Positions 1-12,023 of a DNA stretch of 64,000 nucleotides are shown one piece after another. Position 1 is the stretch's first letter, and every line of letters begins with the position of its first letter. The position numbers were made by a program, and so were the translations under genes. The stretch is from Diplolepis rosae (lineage: Eukaryota; Arthropoda; Insecta; Hymenoptera; Diplolepididae). Under the pieces are notes generated by a model, which was given only the letters and a program-made list of their open reading frames with translations, did no database searches and was not told the DNA's origin. The stretch spans positions 2,328,501-2,392,500 of the forward strand of contig JAPYXD010000678.1 in NCBI GenBank assembly GCA_030998225.1, written 5' to 3'.

Positions 1-25
1 TGATCAAGGTGGTATTTCTAAACTA

Positions 26-254
26 CAATAAACAGAGTATCAAAAATCTTTTCTTAAGTTAAATAAAACGTTTTTTATTCTTTAATGCCAGTAAATGACT
101 CATTACATGTAATACACTTATATATTAATAAAAACGGCAATTTCGTCTTTATCGGTAATTATATGTAATTATATGTAACGAATCATTTTCTGTCATTAAG
201 GTATAATCAACATTTTAATTAACAGAAGAACAATTTTTAATACTCTGTTTATTG
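26..254. repeat. Small inverted-repeat element
   Basis: The ends are near-perfect inverted repeats: CAATAAACAGAGTAT on the left and its complement on the right. There is no reading frame inside. No clear target duplication is visible, so the class is unknown. Bases 255-994 beyond it are AT-rich DNA in which I see no gene or repeat boundary. Confidence 0.55.
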
Positions 255-994
255 GAGTTCAAAATGCGTCGGTTAAGGAAAATGTCTCGCCGAATCCAAG
301 GTTCTGTCGCTTTACTATCTGGAGGAGAACAAGGGATTCCTTTTTTAGCCTTACTTTTACTCTCCGCATACAGATACAAGAAAGTATTTATGAGGCAGAC
401 ATAATATTGTGTGTTTTGATAATCTCAATTTTTATAAAGGGTGTTGAAATTTCATAAAAATTCTAGAACTTTTAGATGAATTTAAAAATTCGTAGTTTCA
501 GAGAATTTCTGCAAAGAATAATCATGTATTAAGAAATTATAAAAAATGTCTAAGCAAAATTAATAAACTATTTAAGAGCCTTATACTATTAATGAACAAT
601 TGCTAAATTTTTCCTTGACTAGTTTTTCATTATCTCTAAATAATTGACTGTCGTTTACCGGAATTTTCTGTAAATTCGCAATTATTAACAGCTTGTCCAA
701 GAATACTGAACTTTATATGTATTTTTAATGGACCATTTTTTTTCTATGTACAGGACTCTTTTAAATTTATTCATCTCTATTTTTTTTAAATCAGCAAAAG
801 GCACATTTTTTATTTTACTAGAAAGAACAGTTGACAATTCCACTACTATAATTATTATTTCTTAATGATGAAAACACTCTAAATAAATTTTTTGAAGATT
901 TAAAGAAATAAAAAACTTTTAAAATTAATTTACTTGTAAAGAGCTGAGTATTTGAAATTTATGAGTTTTCGGACGGCAAACTGTACTATATGTC

Positions 995-1833
995 TTAAGG
1001 TGGTTGATCCACGAAAATTAGACCTCAGGCAAAAATAGATGATTTTGGATTCAAGAATAGCAATATTATCTTTGAAGGGAAATTTTGGAAGAGAAAAGAT
1101 TAATTTCCATGAAAAAAATTTACAATACAGAAAAATAATTTTATTAATAAATTTTATTTTTGCCCCAACTTTTTTTCTTATTACTTTTTACCAAATTTTA
1201 AAAAATTATGTGATTTTAATAAATTACAAATCACTTTTTCAAGAAAAAGATTCCCTACAACTTGACCATTTCCAATTTTCGAAAATGAATAAATTATTAT
1301 CAAATTCAGCAATTTGTTTTTAAAAATTTCGTTTTGGAAAATGTTTTTTTAATGGTTTTAGCCATTAAAGAATTTATTTTTGAAAATCAGAAACGGTGAA
1401 GTTTTTCTCTGAAAAAATGATTCATGATTTATTAGAACCTCATAATTTTTTAAAATTTGGTAAGAAGCGATAAGAAAAAAAGTCGGGTCAAAAATAAAAT
1501 TTATTAATAAAATTATTTTTCTGTGTTTCAAATTTTTTTCATGTAAAATAATCTTTTCTCTTTCAAAATAGCCCTTCAATAATAATATTGCTATTCTTGA
1601 AATAAAAATTATTTATTTTTGCTTGAGGTCTAATTTTTATGGATGAATTAAAAACTCCAAGGACTCGAAACCAATCGAATCCCCAAAACACAACCAAATT
1701 TGGACCACAGTCACCACACCTCAACACAACCTTGGAGTTTTTAATTGTGCTTTTGTTTGGACGTTGAGAAGAATCCGGGTTAGTGGTGAATACGGGTTCA
1801 GGTTTAAAATTTTATGGATGAAAACTACCTTAA
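995..1833. mobile_element. TTAA foldback MITE, family A, copy 1
   Basis: TTAA lies at both ends. The long inverted arms start AAGGTGGTTGATCCACGAAA and continue with a GACCTCAGGC block seen in four other copies here (5077, 7257, 12024 and 33216). The ORF-like stretches in the arms recur in every copy and are only the arm sequence, not genes. Near the right end a 14-bp stretch (TTTTATGGATGAA core) is repeated either side of a roughly 160-bp insertion. A TTAA target suggests mobilisation by a piggyBac-like transposase, which is an inference. Confidence 0.85.
1648..1744. mobile_element. 97-bp TTAA mini-element nested in family A
   Basis: Inverted ends TTAAAAACTCCAAGG and CCTTGGAGTTTTTAA enclose about 65 bp. 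It forms part of an insertion bounded by a 13-14-bp duplication of the host MITE. The remaining 60 bp of that insertion (1745-1806) is GC-richer and unlike anything else in the window. Confidence 0.5.
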
Positions 1834-2328
1834 AGAGCTAATATTGCAAAAAAAATCCAATGGGCAGAAGGTTATACCAATTTATCAATTTCGTCTTATT
1901 TTCTCATGGTCATTACGGACTACTCGTATTCGGCTTTGTTTATGAAGTACTGCCTTAGGGACTACATTCTGGGAAGCTGAGTCTTTGAAAAATAATCTGG
2001 ACGATGAAACTTACCTTCTATTTCGAAAATATTTTCTTTCAATGCAACGTCAGGAACGTAACAATTTTCTTATAAAAAGATTTCCTCCTTTTGTGTTAGG
2101 ATCAGAAGGATCCTTTCTAAGGGATGAGGATAAAGTGAGTAAAAATCGCTGGATGGTATATTGAATAAGTTCTTCTTGAATCCAGTCTGTTGAATTGGTT
2201 GAAGTTGTGTTATTTCTTATATTGAAATCTAAAATTGAGTCTCTCTTAAGGATTGTTGTTTTGTCTGATTTCATAAGCCTCATTGACAATTTTGAAAATT
2301 TACATTGATTTCAGGACTACTCAAGGTA
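1834..2328. other. No recognisable feature
   Basis: This is AT-rich DNA. An open frame on the minus strand at 2050-2289 has no recognisable domain or splice context, and I do not call it a gene. Confidence 0.5.
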
Positions 2329-3478
2329 CACGGAAAAAATAAGTACTGGGAAATTTACATGACAGAGTGCTCGACTTTCAGATACGTTCAAAAGTTACTT
2401 AAAACTAGAAGTACCGTTCTTGTACAATTAGATCAATAATCCTGGAAAAAGTATACAACTTTCCAAAAGTTTATTCAGTAGAAAGTCCGTGAAAATTCTG
2501 AGTACGCAAAATATATAATGTCTATGAATCATTTGAGAAAATAAAGTTCAAAGATTGGATATTTTTACGAATTAATATGAAATTCTGAATATAGGCAGAT
2601 AGAGCTCGCACAGCACTCGTGCATGAAAACTTCAAAGCCAGTTAATGAAATTTTTATGGACTATCAAAGGCAATAAGAAACAAAAATTATTTTCGCAAGC
2701 TGTCTTTTTTTATATACTATTTTATTGATTTTCATTACAAATTATATTAACGGCTGTTGAAATTAATATTACGCTGATAGGATTCGAACCTTAACTTTTA
2801 CCTAACCTACATGTATAACGCAGTCTAACCTTATAAATTAAACCGCACGGCTACCGAAGCACTTGCGATACTTCTCAAAAAATGTTGGGTACATTTTATC
2901 CTTTGAAAATGCAGGGCCGTGTAAGAAATTGCTGCGCCTTGTTTCGCCATCAATTTTATATAAGGCTAAGAAAAATTTTTAGATAAAGAGACTTTTAATA
3001 AATTAATTACTGAATTCTAAAATATCAAATATAAGAATTTCATAATTTCTGAAGTTTATGTCAATTTACAAAGTAATAAAAATTTTGCGTATCTAAAAAA
3101 CTGACATTGACAACTGCGAATCGTACCACTAAAAATTTCACAAGACTTTCAAGCGCAGTCCAAGAATTTTTCTTTGATTTGTATAGCAGGTATTCATCTC
3201 TTCCTAATCAAACTATTCTATCCAAACTCTTTTAAAACGTGAAGCACTCTTTAGAAGAAGTATTATTTGCCTTTCTATAATTTTTTCAAAAACTATACAA
3301 TAAAATTTGAAAGAATTTCATTCATTGACTGTGCTTGAATTAATCTAGGACATTCTTTCTTTTTTTCGATGAAGTTCTAAGCTTCTTAATAAAAAGTATA
3401 TAGGATCTTCGGAAAAATGTGTCCTGTCCAAAAGTTGAGGACTGTCAAGTAAATTCCCTAGTACTTATTTTTTCGGTG
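2329..3478. mobile_element. TA-flanked inverted-repeat element carrying a tRNA-like segment
   Basis: The left end CACGGAAAAAATAAGTACT and the complementary right end AGTACTTATTTTTTCGGTG are flanked by TA on each side, as expected of Tc1/mariner-type non-autonomous elements. There is no transposase. A tRNA-like module sits inside on the minus strand. Another element with CACGGAAAA ends lies at 33006-33894. Confidence 0.7.
2773..2855 (-). repeat. tRNA-derived SINE-like module
   Basis: On the minus strand AGCCGTGCGG is followed after about 55 bp by GGTTCGAATCC, the classic T-loop/B-box. The same layout (AGCCGAGAGGCTTAG, then GGGTTCGAACCC) recurs at 24181-24250. The stems do not close into a full cloverleaf, so this is a tRNA-derived repeat rather than a working tRNA gene. 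Bases 3479-3840 beyond the host element hold nothing I recognise. Confidence 0.5.
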
Positions 3479-3847
3479 TAGGACCGGACACCTTTTTGTC
3501 CAAATATATACTATAATAAGATTGTCACGACGAAAATTAAATGAAATTATTTTTTTTTTTAGAGAAAAAGCAAACATTATTAATAACTTAGTGAGGGTTC
3601 ACTCGGATCATAAGTACTATGAACTCTTAATACAAGAGTCATATCAAAAGTGACCCGACCTCTTTTATAAAACCTTTGAATTTCGGATGTATCATTCCCC
3701 ACAGAGAACTTTGCCTTGTAAAGTTACATTCCCTGCTGGAATCCATTGAGAAAACCAAGATCAAGTTACGGAATTTTTGCTACTTGGGTGGAGTGAGAAG
3801 CAAATAATAAGCCATGTTAGGAGTATTCGCTCTTAATGTCTCCACTC

Positions 3848-4060
3848 TCTAAATCTGAATCAGTTAAAATCTACTGATTATCAATGAGATTTGTCTGATC
3901 GAAAAAGCTAAAAAGAGGTTACTGTGAATCAGTCAAATTTCACTGATTATTTCAGTGAAAATTAACTGATTTAACAGTGAAGTATATTTTTTCACTGATG
4001 AATCAGTGAAATTGCAAATCTCTAATTTAATCAGTGAAAATTTGACTACTTTAGGTTAAA
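3848..4060. mobile_element. CACTGATT-rich MITE, family B, copy 1
   Basis: It starts CTCTCTAAATCTGAATCAGT and contains many copies of ATCAGTGA and TCACTGAT in both orientations. Its right end is degenerate. Related copies lie at 15623, 17753, 25487 and 43543. Intact copies are flanked by TA. Confidence 0.65.
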
Positions 4061-4677
4061 AGAGCAAATACCTGACTCTTTGATGCTTCTTTCGAACAAA
4101 CTATAATATGCGTGTGATTCATTAACGTCATGGTTAAAGTATTTTGTCTCAGGAGGGGAGGGGGGGGGGGGGTGTACATGTAGGCAATTCTCCAAATATA
4201 GGGCACTTTTGTGCCCAAAAGATATATTATTAAAACTATTGGTAGATACGTTATAAAACTTGGAAATGGTCTCTATTTTAGTGCCTTATATTATATTTTA
4301 AAGCACAAAATTAGATTTTTGATCTTAAGTCATAATAAATTAATATTAAATACCCAAAAAATAGCTTTGGCGCAGATCCAAATATACCGAATGCACTAAA
4401 AGACTTTTCTTTTGTGTAAATGATAAAATTGAATACAAATTTAGTATAATATTGTTTTAAAATGAGGAAAGCCGAGTTTTATTATACTTATTCATATTAT
4501 GGCATCGAAATATAATAATATAAATATCGAAATATAATCGTAATATTTCCATGAGAGGACGCTGCTAATAAGAAACGGCTATAATAAACCTCTTCCGCCA
4601 AAATTTGAGCCAAATCCATTCATTAGTTTATAAGTTACAGTGTCTGAAAGCTACCAACTTACGACTTTTTTGCAAAG
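4061..4677. other. No gene; contains a G13 homopolymer
   Basis: A run of 13 G (4160-4172) stands out in AT-rich DNA. The stretch from about 4545 may be the mariner 5' untranslated leader, but I could not fix the mariner terminal repeat. Confidence 0.4.
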
Positions 4678-5076
4678 ATGGAAAAAAGTGAATTTCGTGT
4701 GTTGATTAAACACTACTTTTTGCATGGGAAAACCTTATGAGATACTAAGGCCAAGCTCGATAAATTTTATTCGGACTCTGCTCCGTCGTATGGAATGGTT
4801 CAAAAGTGTAATATCGAATTTCGTTATGGTCGTACGAGAACCGAAACCATACCAAGTCCAGGACGTCAAAATGAGATCACTACACCAGAAATGATCAATA
4901 AAATCCATGATATTGTTTTGAATGACCCGAAAGTGAAAGTGCGAGAGATAGCTGAGATCGTATCCATCTGAACTGAGCGTGTGCTCAATATTTTGCATTC
5001 ACATTTGTGCATAAGAAAGCTCTGTGCAAGATGGGTACCGCAATTCTTCACAATCGACCAAAAACGCATTCGTGTG

Positions 5077-5523
5077 TTAATCCACGAAAATTAGACCTCA
5101 GGCAAATATAGATAATTTTGCTTTCAAGAATAGCAATATTATTATTGAAGGTTTATTTTGGAAGAGAAAAGATTATTTTACATGAAAGAAATTTGAAATA
5201 CAGAAAAATAATTTTATTAATCAATTTTATTTTTGCCCCAACTTTTTTCCTTATCGCTTCTTACCAAATTTTAAAAAATTATGCGATTCTAATAAATTAC
5301 AAATCACTTTTTCAAGAAAAAGATTCCCTACAACTTAACCATTTCCAATTTTCGAAAATGTATAAATTATTATCAAATTCAGCAATTTGTTTTTAAAAAA
5401 ATCGTTTTGGAAAATGTTTTTTTGATGGTTTCAGCCATTAAGTCAATAATAATATTGCTATTATTGAAAGCAAAATTATGTATTTTTGCCTGAGGTCTAA
5501 TTTGCGTGGATTAACTACCTTAA
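5077..5523. mobile_element. TTAA foldback MITE, family A, copy 2
   Basis: Same arms as copy 1, inserted in the mariner pseudogene. The left tip lacks the first few bases of the terminal repeat (TTAA runs straight into TCCACGAAAA), while the right tip ACTACCTTAA is complete. It is younger than the mariner it interrupts. Confidence 0.85.
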
Positions 5524-5621
5524 CCGCAATCCAAAAGAGCTTTTGCGTCGATTTGTGACGATGGATGAAAGATGGATCCACGACTATACTCCGGAATCAC
5601 GTGAAAGGTCAAAACAGTTAG

Positions 5622-6339
5622 TTAAGGGGACATTCCCCTCAAGAGACCGAAAAAAGGGGTTTTTTCCTGATTTTTTTTCTCACAGAAAGAAACATCGGAG
5701 ACATAAGAACTTTAGGGTATGTTTTAGTCATATTTTAGACTTTATTAACAAAAAAAATTACATCTGAAAAATTTCAAATGGCCGAGTAATCCACGTTTTG
5801 CGGCAGCGTCTCGACACGGTCGGAGTCAAACTACGGGAACTATAACAGCCGTTGTTTTCAACTGAAATCAAAAATTTTTTTTTGCTTTCTTCCTTAGACT
5901 TATTTGTTCTATGTGAACTGCGGGAATTTTAAAATTCGGAAATTTAGATGAAAAATTATGATTTAAAAAAAAAAGTGACTTTTTTTTTAGTAATTTGTTC
6001 ATAAAAAAGGTATTAAAAATCAGAATTTCTTAAAATCCGTAGTTCACATAGAACAAATAAGTCTAACGAAGTAAAAATAAAAAAATTTTTTGATTTCAGT
6101 TGAAAATAACGGCTGCTATAGTTCCCGCAATTTGACTCCGACCGTGTCGAGACGCTGCCGCAAAACGTGGATTACTCGGCCATTTGAAATTTTTCAGATG
6201 TAATTTTTTTTGTTAATAAAGCCTAAAATATGACTAAAACATACCCTAAAGTTCTTATGTCTCCGATGTTTCTTTCTGTGAGAAAAAAAATCAGGAAAAA
6301 ACCCCTTTTTTCGGTCTCTTGAGGGGACTGTCCCCTTAA
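5622..6339. mobile_element. 718-bp TTAA foldback element (GGGGAC ends)
   Basis: The ends TTAAGGGGACATTCCCCTCA and TGAGGGGACTGTCCCCTTAA are followed by inverted arms of about 330 bp on each side of a short AT-rich centre near 5980. There is no gene; the short ORFs are arm sequence. The right TTAA is shared with the next element. Confidence 0.85.
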
Positions 6340-6993
6340 GGGGGTCATCCCGTGTGATGACAATTTTTTTCGCTTTTTTTTGGAAATTTCTTTTGGCGAA
6401 CTAAATGAACACACAACTGCGAACTTTTTAGTACATATTTATTCATATTTGGAGCACACTTTAAAACTGTACCAGCCCGAAATCGTCTCTCATTGCTGAA
6501 CTATACGGCAACTTAGCCACTCAACTCTAAAAAAAGTGTTTTGCGGTGATCAAGATAACAAGCGTTCTGCTTATCTAAAACAAAAAAATCAGACGGCATT
6601 TTAATCTGAGAAATAAGAACTAGTCATTGAACTAGAAGTATTAAAAAATGTTGAAAATTAAATTTTCGACACGTTATTGAATATTTTTTTGTGAATTTTG
6701 GTTCAATAAATCAGAATTATCCTATTTCGACTTGTGTTTACATGAGTATTGAATAAGCCATAAAAATTTTGAAGGAATTCGTTAGATATATTTCGAAGTA
6801 TCGTGGTCACCAGTTTGAAAAATACAGTTTTGGAAAAAACGCCTTTAAAGGTTCAAATACGATTACCACTAATAAAATTTTGACTCAGCGTCAATCTGTT
6901 ATTTGCCACATATTCTACTCTATACTTGTATGCAATTTATGCAACAAAAAAAATTCGATTTTTTGAACCAATAACACGGGATGACACCCTTAA
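6336..6993. mobile_element. 658-bp TTAA element (GTCATCCCGTGT ends)
   Basis: The ends are TTAAGGGGGTCATCCCGTGT and ACACGGGATGACACCCTTAA, each with TTAA outermost. It abuts the preceding element and shares one TTAA with it. The interior lacks long arms and shows no transposase. Confidence 0.8.
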
Positions 6994-7256
6994 ACGTGCA
7001 CCAAATCGTCCGAAAACGCAACAATCGGCTGGGAAAGTTACGGCTAGTGTTTTTTGGGATGCACATGGAATAATCTTCATCAACTACATACCTTCAGAGA
7101 GGAAGGATAATTACTGAAGCATATTATGCTGCATTATTGGATCGATTGGTTGACGAAATCAGGGAGAAACGGCCACATTTGAAGAGGAAAAATCCTTTTT
7201 CATGATGGCAATGCACCATTTCACACATCGAACATTGCACAGGCAAAAAAGCATGA

Positions 7257-7481
7257 ATGAATCGCATAATTTTTTAAAATTTCGTAAGAAGCGATAAGGA
7301 AAAAAGTTGGGGTAAAAATAAAATTTATTAATAAAATTATTTTTCTGTATTTCAAATGTTTTTCATGGAAATTAATCATTCCTCTTCCAAAATAGCCCTT
7401 CAATAATAATATTGCTATTCTTGAAAAAAAAAATTATCTATTTTTGCCTGAGGTCTAATTTTCGTGGATCATCTACCTTAA
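7257..7481. mobile_element. TTAA MITE family A, copy 3 (right half only)
   Basis: Only one inverted arm is present, ending in the GGTCTAATTTTCGTGGATC block and CTACCTTAA. It replaces the 3' part of the mariner pseudogene, so a deletion accompanied or followed insertion. Confidence 0.8.
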
Positions 7482-8604
7482 TACTCCAAGAATATGTCGG
7501 TAAAGTTTTAGACCAAAATTCGAAGCTGTTTTAAAATTATTGATTGTGAGTGTCTTATCTCAACGCATAAGAAACCGTTCGGTGTGGGGAGCCCTTCATA
7601 TGTAAATCACATCGGTTTAAGAGCAGCTCGTGGAGCAAAAACAGCTTTATGAGGAAGCCTCATAAAGGCTGTCACTGGAAAAGTAATGTCACCTGAATCA
7701 CTGAGTTTTCGTAATTTGAAACATTAAACGCACTTATCTCATAACTACATTTTGAAATTAACGGAAAACATAACATTCAAATGAATTCACCAATCATTCT
7801 AAAATTTTGTGCACAACTTAATAACGATATTATCTTAAAATTACACCCACTTTTTATATGAAAATCACATTCGCAAAGTATTTTTTTATTGAAAAATGAA
7901 ACAAAAATTTTATGTACCTACAAATAAATTTTTTTTCTAAAACGTCCCATTTTTTTACTTCTTTTACTTTTTACTGATATGTTTCATATCAATATTGAAG
8001 TCGCTGGAATTCCCGTAAAAAGGATACAATATTGAATTTCAAAAGTAGGGAAGCCCCCAAAAATTAGAACATGGACAGAGAAATACGATAAAGCGCAATT
8101 ACGTGTTGAAGATTTCTTTCTGAAAACGAGCAAGAGATCAAGAGAGCTTTTCTTTTATTTCTACGAAATCATTTTTTCTTCTCTATACTATGTATATATA
8201 TACCAAACGTGAGTTAGCTTTTTATTTTACCTTTTCTTTTCATGAAAAAACTTCAAAAGCTTGAAATCTATCTTCCTTCGGATAAACCTACTCAGAAATT
8301 TAATACAAATTAAACTTGAAATTTAGAGTCAATGGACATTGAAGTTCTCCTAAATCTTTAACTGTGAAGTATTCACAAGCCTTTCAAAAATTTACGTTAA
8401 TCAACGCTTTTTTCTCAAATACAATTTTTCATTCAGTTGATCTTTTCGTTCTTTGCATTACTGTAATAAAAAAACTAATGTGTTTTTTTTTCAGAATTTC
8501 AAGCCCAGTTCAATGCAGAATTTCTTGAAGATTCTAATGATATAAAAAAATCATTTTCGGCAAAAATATCATTCAATGGTTCTTTTACTTTGGACGGAAG
8601 ACTA
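7482..8604. other. No recognisable feature
   Basis: This is AT-rich DNA with no gene. A short GC-richer patch at 7590-7660 shows no domain or repeat structure that I recognise. Confidence 0.5.
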
Positions 8605-9900
8605 GTCCTCCTGAGTGCGCCGCAGATAGATTTCTATCAATTTTTCGACTAAAGAGAATTTTTCTTCATTTTCGATTCTCTATTCCAGATGGAAATTTAC
8701 AACTGGCTTGGTACCGCGCAAGTAGCGCAGAAGAATTTGTAGTACTGGCAGGGTACTGGCATAGTGCTGGCATAAGCACGGCTTACCAGCGGCGCGGCTC
8801 CGAAAGGTAACTTGGCTGGAAATGTCCATCGGAGCTGGCGCTGTACTGGACATCGGTACCATGCCAGCACTGAAATCTGTACTGGTTCAGTACTGGCATT
8901 ACTCCGAAGTCGGTTGTTAGCCGACACTTGTTCTCAGAGCTAGGGCTGTACTATCCCAGTACCACGCCAACTCTCGGCCCGGTACCAACCCTCCAGTACA
9001 GGCATTGCTGCTTGTTTACAATAGGCGCGGTACTGGCATAGTGCTGGCATAAACACGGCCTACCTCCGGCGAAGCTCGGAAAGGTAACATGGCTGGAAGT
9101 TGTCCATCTGTATTGGCTCAGTACTGGACATCAGTACGATGCCAGCAATGAAATTAGTACTGGTTCAGTACTGGCATTACTCCAAAGTCGGTTGTTAGCC
9201 GACACTTTATCTCAGGGCTAAGGCTGTACTATCCCAGTGTCACGAAAACTTTCGGCCCGGTACCAACCCTCCAGTACAGGCATTGCTGCTTGTTTACAAT
9301 AGGCGCGGTACTGGCATAGTGCTGGCATAAACACGGCCTACCTCCGGCGAAGCTCGGAAAGGTAACATGGCTGAAAGTTGTCCATTGGTACTGGCGCTGT
9401 ACTGGACATCGGTACCATGCCAGCATTGAAATCTGTACTGGTTCAGTACTGGCATTACTCCGAAGTCGGTTGTTAGCCGACACTTGTTCTCAGGGCCAGA
9501 GCTGTATTATGCCAGTACCACGCCAACTCTCGGCCCGGTACCAACCCTCCAGTACAGGCATTGCTCCTTGTCTACAGCAAACGCGGTACTATGCCATGTA
9601 TTAGGTTAAATTGGACATGCTGAATTTCATTTCAGAAAATGTTAATTGTTCGTGAAATTTACATTTATTTTGCTTACATTATTAAATGTTATTACTGATG
9701 AATTATATTGGGTAGGTAAAATTTTTTATCTAATGGGGTCTTGTACACTCACAGATGGAAATACGATACAATACTTAAAGTCGCGAACGCGTTTGAATCG
9801 CGCTAATGCAGAAGAGTTCGCCTAAGTGAGCATTGTGATTGGTTATTCCCTCACTCGACGATTTTTGACGATAACAGTCATTATGACCGACAGAGAGTTA
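8605..9900. mobile_element. Shell repeat, copy 1, with GC-rich centre
   Basis: The left flank (GCGCCGCAG, then CTTCATTTTCGATTCTCTA) and the roughly 300-bp right flank (from TAGGTTAAATTGGACATGCT to GACCGACAGAGAGTTAA) recur around 45.07-46.04 kb. In between, this copy carries a GC-rich tandem array, whereas the other carries an unrelated palindromic element. The class is unknown. Helitron/Helentron-like elements with central tandem repeats are one possible comparison, but I see no diagnostic ends. Confidence 0.55.
8686..9599. repeat. GC-rich tandem array, about 278-bp unit
   Basis: The phrase TACTGGCATAGTG or its variant recurs at 8754, 9031, 9309 and 9587, giving periods of 277-278 bp and about 3.2 units. 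The array is much richer in G+C than its surroundings. It begins CAGATGGAAATTTACAAC, resembling the ends of the hAT-like element at 23131-25018 (CAGGCGGAAA, and TTTACAACCGG in the complement). ORFs inside are repeat shadows. Confidence 0.85.
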
Positions 9901-10009
9901 ACATACTATTTTCTTTATATACCGCGAAAGGAAATGCGATTTCGGTACCTGGCACGAAACAGCAAAAATGATCGGTTCCACGATCGATTGATGCAACCAC
10001 AACATCAAC

Positions 10010-10345
10010 AAGTACGTCACAGGTGCGAATTGTCGAAGCTGATAATACGGCACAATATTGTCCCAATCTCGGCAGCCAACACTCGGCTATTGTCATTGGG
10101 CCAGCGTCGCCGTATGTGTCGGTCAAGTGCTGGGCCGACGACGGCGGCCTTTGTCGACTTTTTAAATTGACCGACCTTCAGCCGAAACTTGGTCCAGTAT
10201 CGGCCCGTTGCTGTACCGAAAAAAAGTGTTGGCGGCCAGAGTTTGGGCCAGAATTGGCCACCAAGTGCATACCGGAGTTATCATTCCATCATTGGTACGG
10301 TATTGGAAACCGATCTTCGGCAACATTTTTTCCGATGCTGGGCCA
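10010..10345. repeat. GC-rich patch of GGCC/CGG-containing degenerate words
   Basis: Repeated words such as GGGCCAGC, TGGGCCGAC, GGTCCAGTATCGGCCC and GCTGGGCCAGTC occur in a GC-rich block. It resembles the 8.7-9.6, 23.2-23.6 and 24.76-25.02 kb patches in composition and word style but has no clean period. The overlapping ORFs in several frames are a result of high G+C. Confidence 0.5.
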
Positions 10346-12023
10346 GTCTTAGGCCGTATCTAACTTCGCTCTTGGGGTGGCATTTCTCTTACACAGAGCA
10401 CAATAAACTAATAATTGAGGTTGGAATTGGAATATTGGCTCTTTCGCGACATGGCCCCAAAATCATATTTCCCGCGCGGGTATCAAAGAAAATAATTTTT
10501 TTCCAATCTCATTTTTACACATTTGTTCAAAAAATCAAAATGTGTTCCAATTTGGACACCAGATTTTGAAATATTTCGACCGAGCGATTGGACTCAATAC
10601 GAGAGGAAAATTGGATTCAGAAACCTACATTTTAGAAGTTGCATAACTGTATCATTTCCTTGTCGAAATTCTCCACTTATGATAACTATTTTTTTGATCG
10701 AAAATTAGAATCAACTGTTTATTTAACAATAAATGACATTAGGACTTGTCGACACCAAGATAAGAAAATTATTTTATTGAGATAAAATATTTTTTAGATT
10801 TTGAAGCATTTATATAGAAATAATATCTCAAAATAGTAAAATATAATAATTAAACTATGAAAAAAACTGGAAACTTGTACAAAATCAGTAGAAAAATCGA
10901 TATTGGCCAGACATAATTTCCTTCTAGAACTTCAAAAAATATATTAATCTGAAAGCTGAAATAATAAAAATTTAATTTTATTGCAGAGTTAATCCTTGAA
11001 TTAACAATCTATATGAATTTTTGAAAATTAAATGTTAACTTTGCGTTTAATTAATATGGTCACTTGAATTCAATTTATTAAAAAGTCTCATTCAGTAAAG
11101 TATTTTTTTAAAAATTATTCAATGTGATATTAGAGATGGATATAACTGTTAATTTGTCAATCTTTAGTCTGACAGAAAGCGTTTTCTTGTCGTAATAGTC
11201 GGAGATAACAAATTCTCTTGAGATTCCCCTTACTTTGTGACTTACCTTCTTGAGAGGGAACAATACTTCGTCGGGAAAAAAGAATAATCTGCTAACAGGG
11301 AATAATGCCAGACACATACCAAATAATATATTATTGCAGAAGGGCATTTATTTCTTCTCCCATTAAACAAAACAAAAAATGTTTTTCACCACTTTTGTTT
11401 TTAATATGCTTTACTTTTAAAACTTTCCACATGACATATTTTTTATTATTAAGAATACAAATATATTTACTATGGGTAGAATACATTTGATCAAGGAATT
11501 TCTATAAAGTAATAAGAATAAATCTATTAAAATATATATTAGAATGGTTAGACCCTTTTGAAGTTCAAATGAAAAGAAAAAATGTTCAAATCTAGAAAGT
11601 CAGGCCAAATTAATTTTCTCTTACTTTCATCTAATTAAAATTCAGAGTTTATCTTTCCTTCTTTTTTCTTAAAAATTTGTATTACACACTTTACTAATAA
11701 ATTTGACTACTTCAAGTTAGTTCCTTTTACTCTCTACTTTTTGGCCTTATATTCTTACTTACCTCTTACTTTATTTGTCTTTCAGCTTTGTTTAGCTTCT
11801 ATTTCTGTCTTCTTTTTCTTCCATCTTTTCCTTACCTTTTTTTCTTGTATTTTTATCATTCCCTTTTCTGAATAAAATATGGCCCCAGTTTTTCAGCCTT
11901 TTCAAATAAAGATTATGCAAATCTGCAAATTGCAGAAATAAATGAAAGAACTGTAATAAAAAAAAAACAAATTAAAATAATATAGCAAATTTAAGTCGCA
12001 TTTGGTAGAAATGCATATTCACA
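10346..12023. other. No recognisable feature
   Basis: This is AT-rich, apparently single-copy DNA in this window. No coding domain, tRNA or terminal inverted repeat was found. The small ORF at 11108-11347 has no recognisable features. Confidence 0.5.

Larger units (their letters stand above)
4678..7256 (+). pseudogene. Mariner transposase pseudogene interrupted by TTAA elements
   Basis: Remnant of a mariner (IS630-Tc1-mariner) transposase, a nuclear DNA-cutting enzyme. The ATG at 4678 opens MEKSEFRVLIKHYFLHGK, the N-terminal helix-turn-helix region, soon followed by stop codons. A second segment (about 5525-5625) holds FVTMDERWIHDYTPESRE with the first catalytic Asp. A third (6990-7256) holds PNRPKTQQSAGKVTASVFWD, EAYYAALLDRL and HDGNAPFHTS with the second Asp after a frameshift. 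The third Asp and the C-terminus are missing; a family A half-element starts there. Elements at 5077-5523, 5622-6339 and 6336-6993 interrupt the frame. Removing the last two and leaving one TTAA restores the frame across that join, which confirms both the homology and the insertion mode. About a dozen residues expected near the first insertion are lost. It is certainly inactive. Confidence 0.9.

Noticed and set aside
1039..5396. Similar 92-94-codon ORFs (YRKIILLINFIFAPTFF) at 1039 and 5118, and on the minus strand at 1358 and 7221
   Set aside because: They are the arms of the family A foldback MITE read in frame; frames break in other copies, so there is no sign of selection on protein.
8697..9483. 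Minus-strand ORFs beginning MSANNRLRSNASTEP
   Set aside because: They recur with the 278-bp tandem unit and exist only because the array is GC-rich; no domain.
9826..10569. Overlapping ORFs of 81-126 codons on both strands
   Set aside because: All lie over a GC-rich degenerate repeat patch, overlap in conflicting frames and show no recognisable domain.
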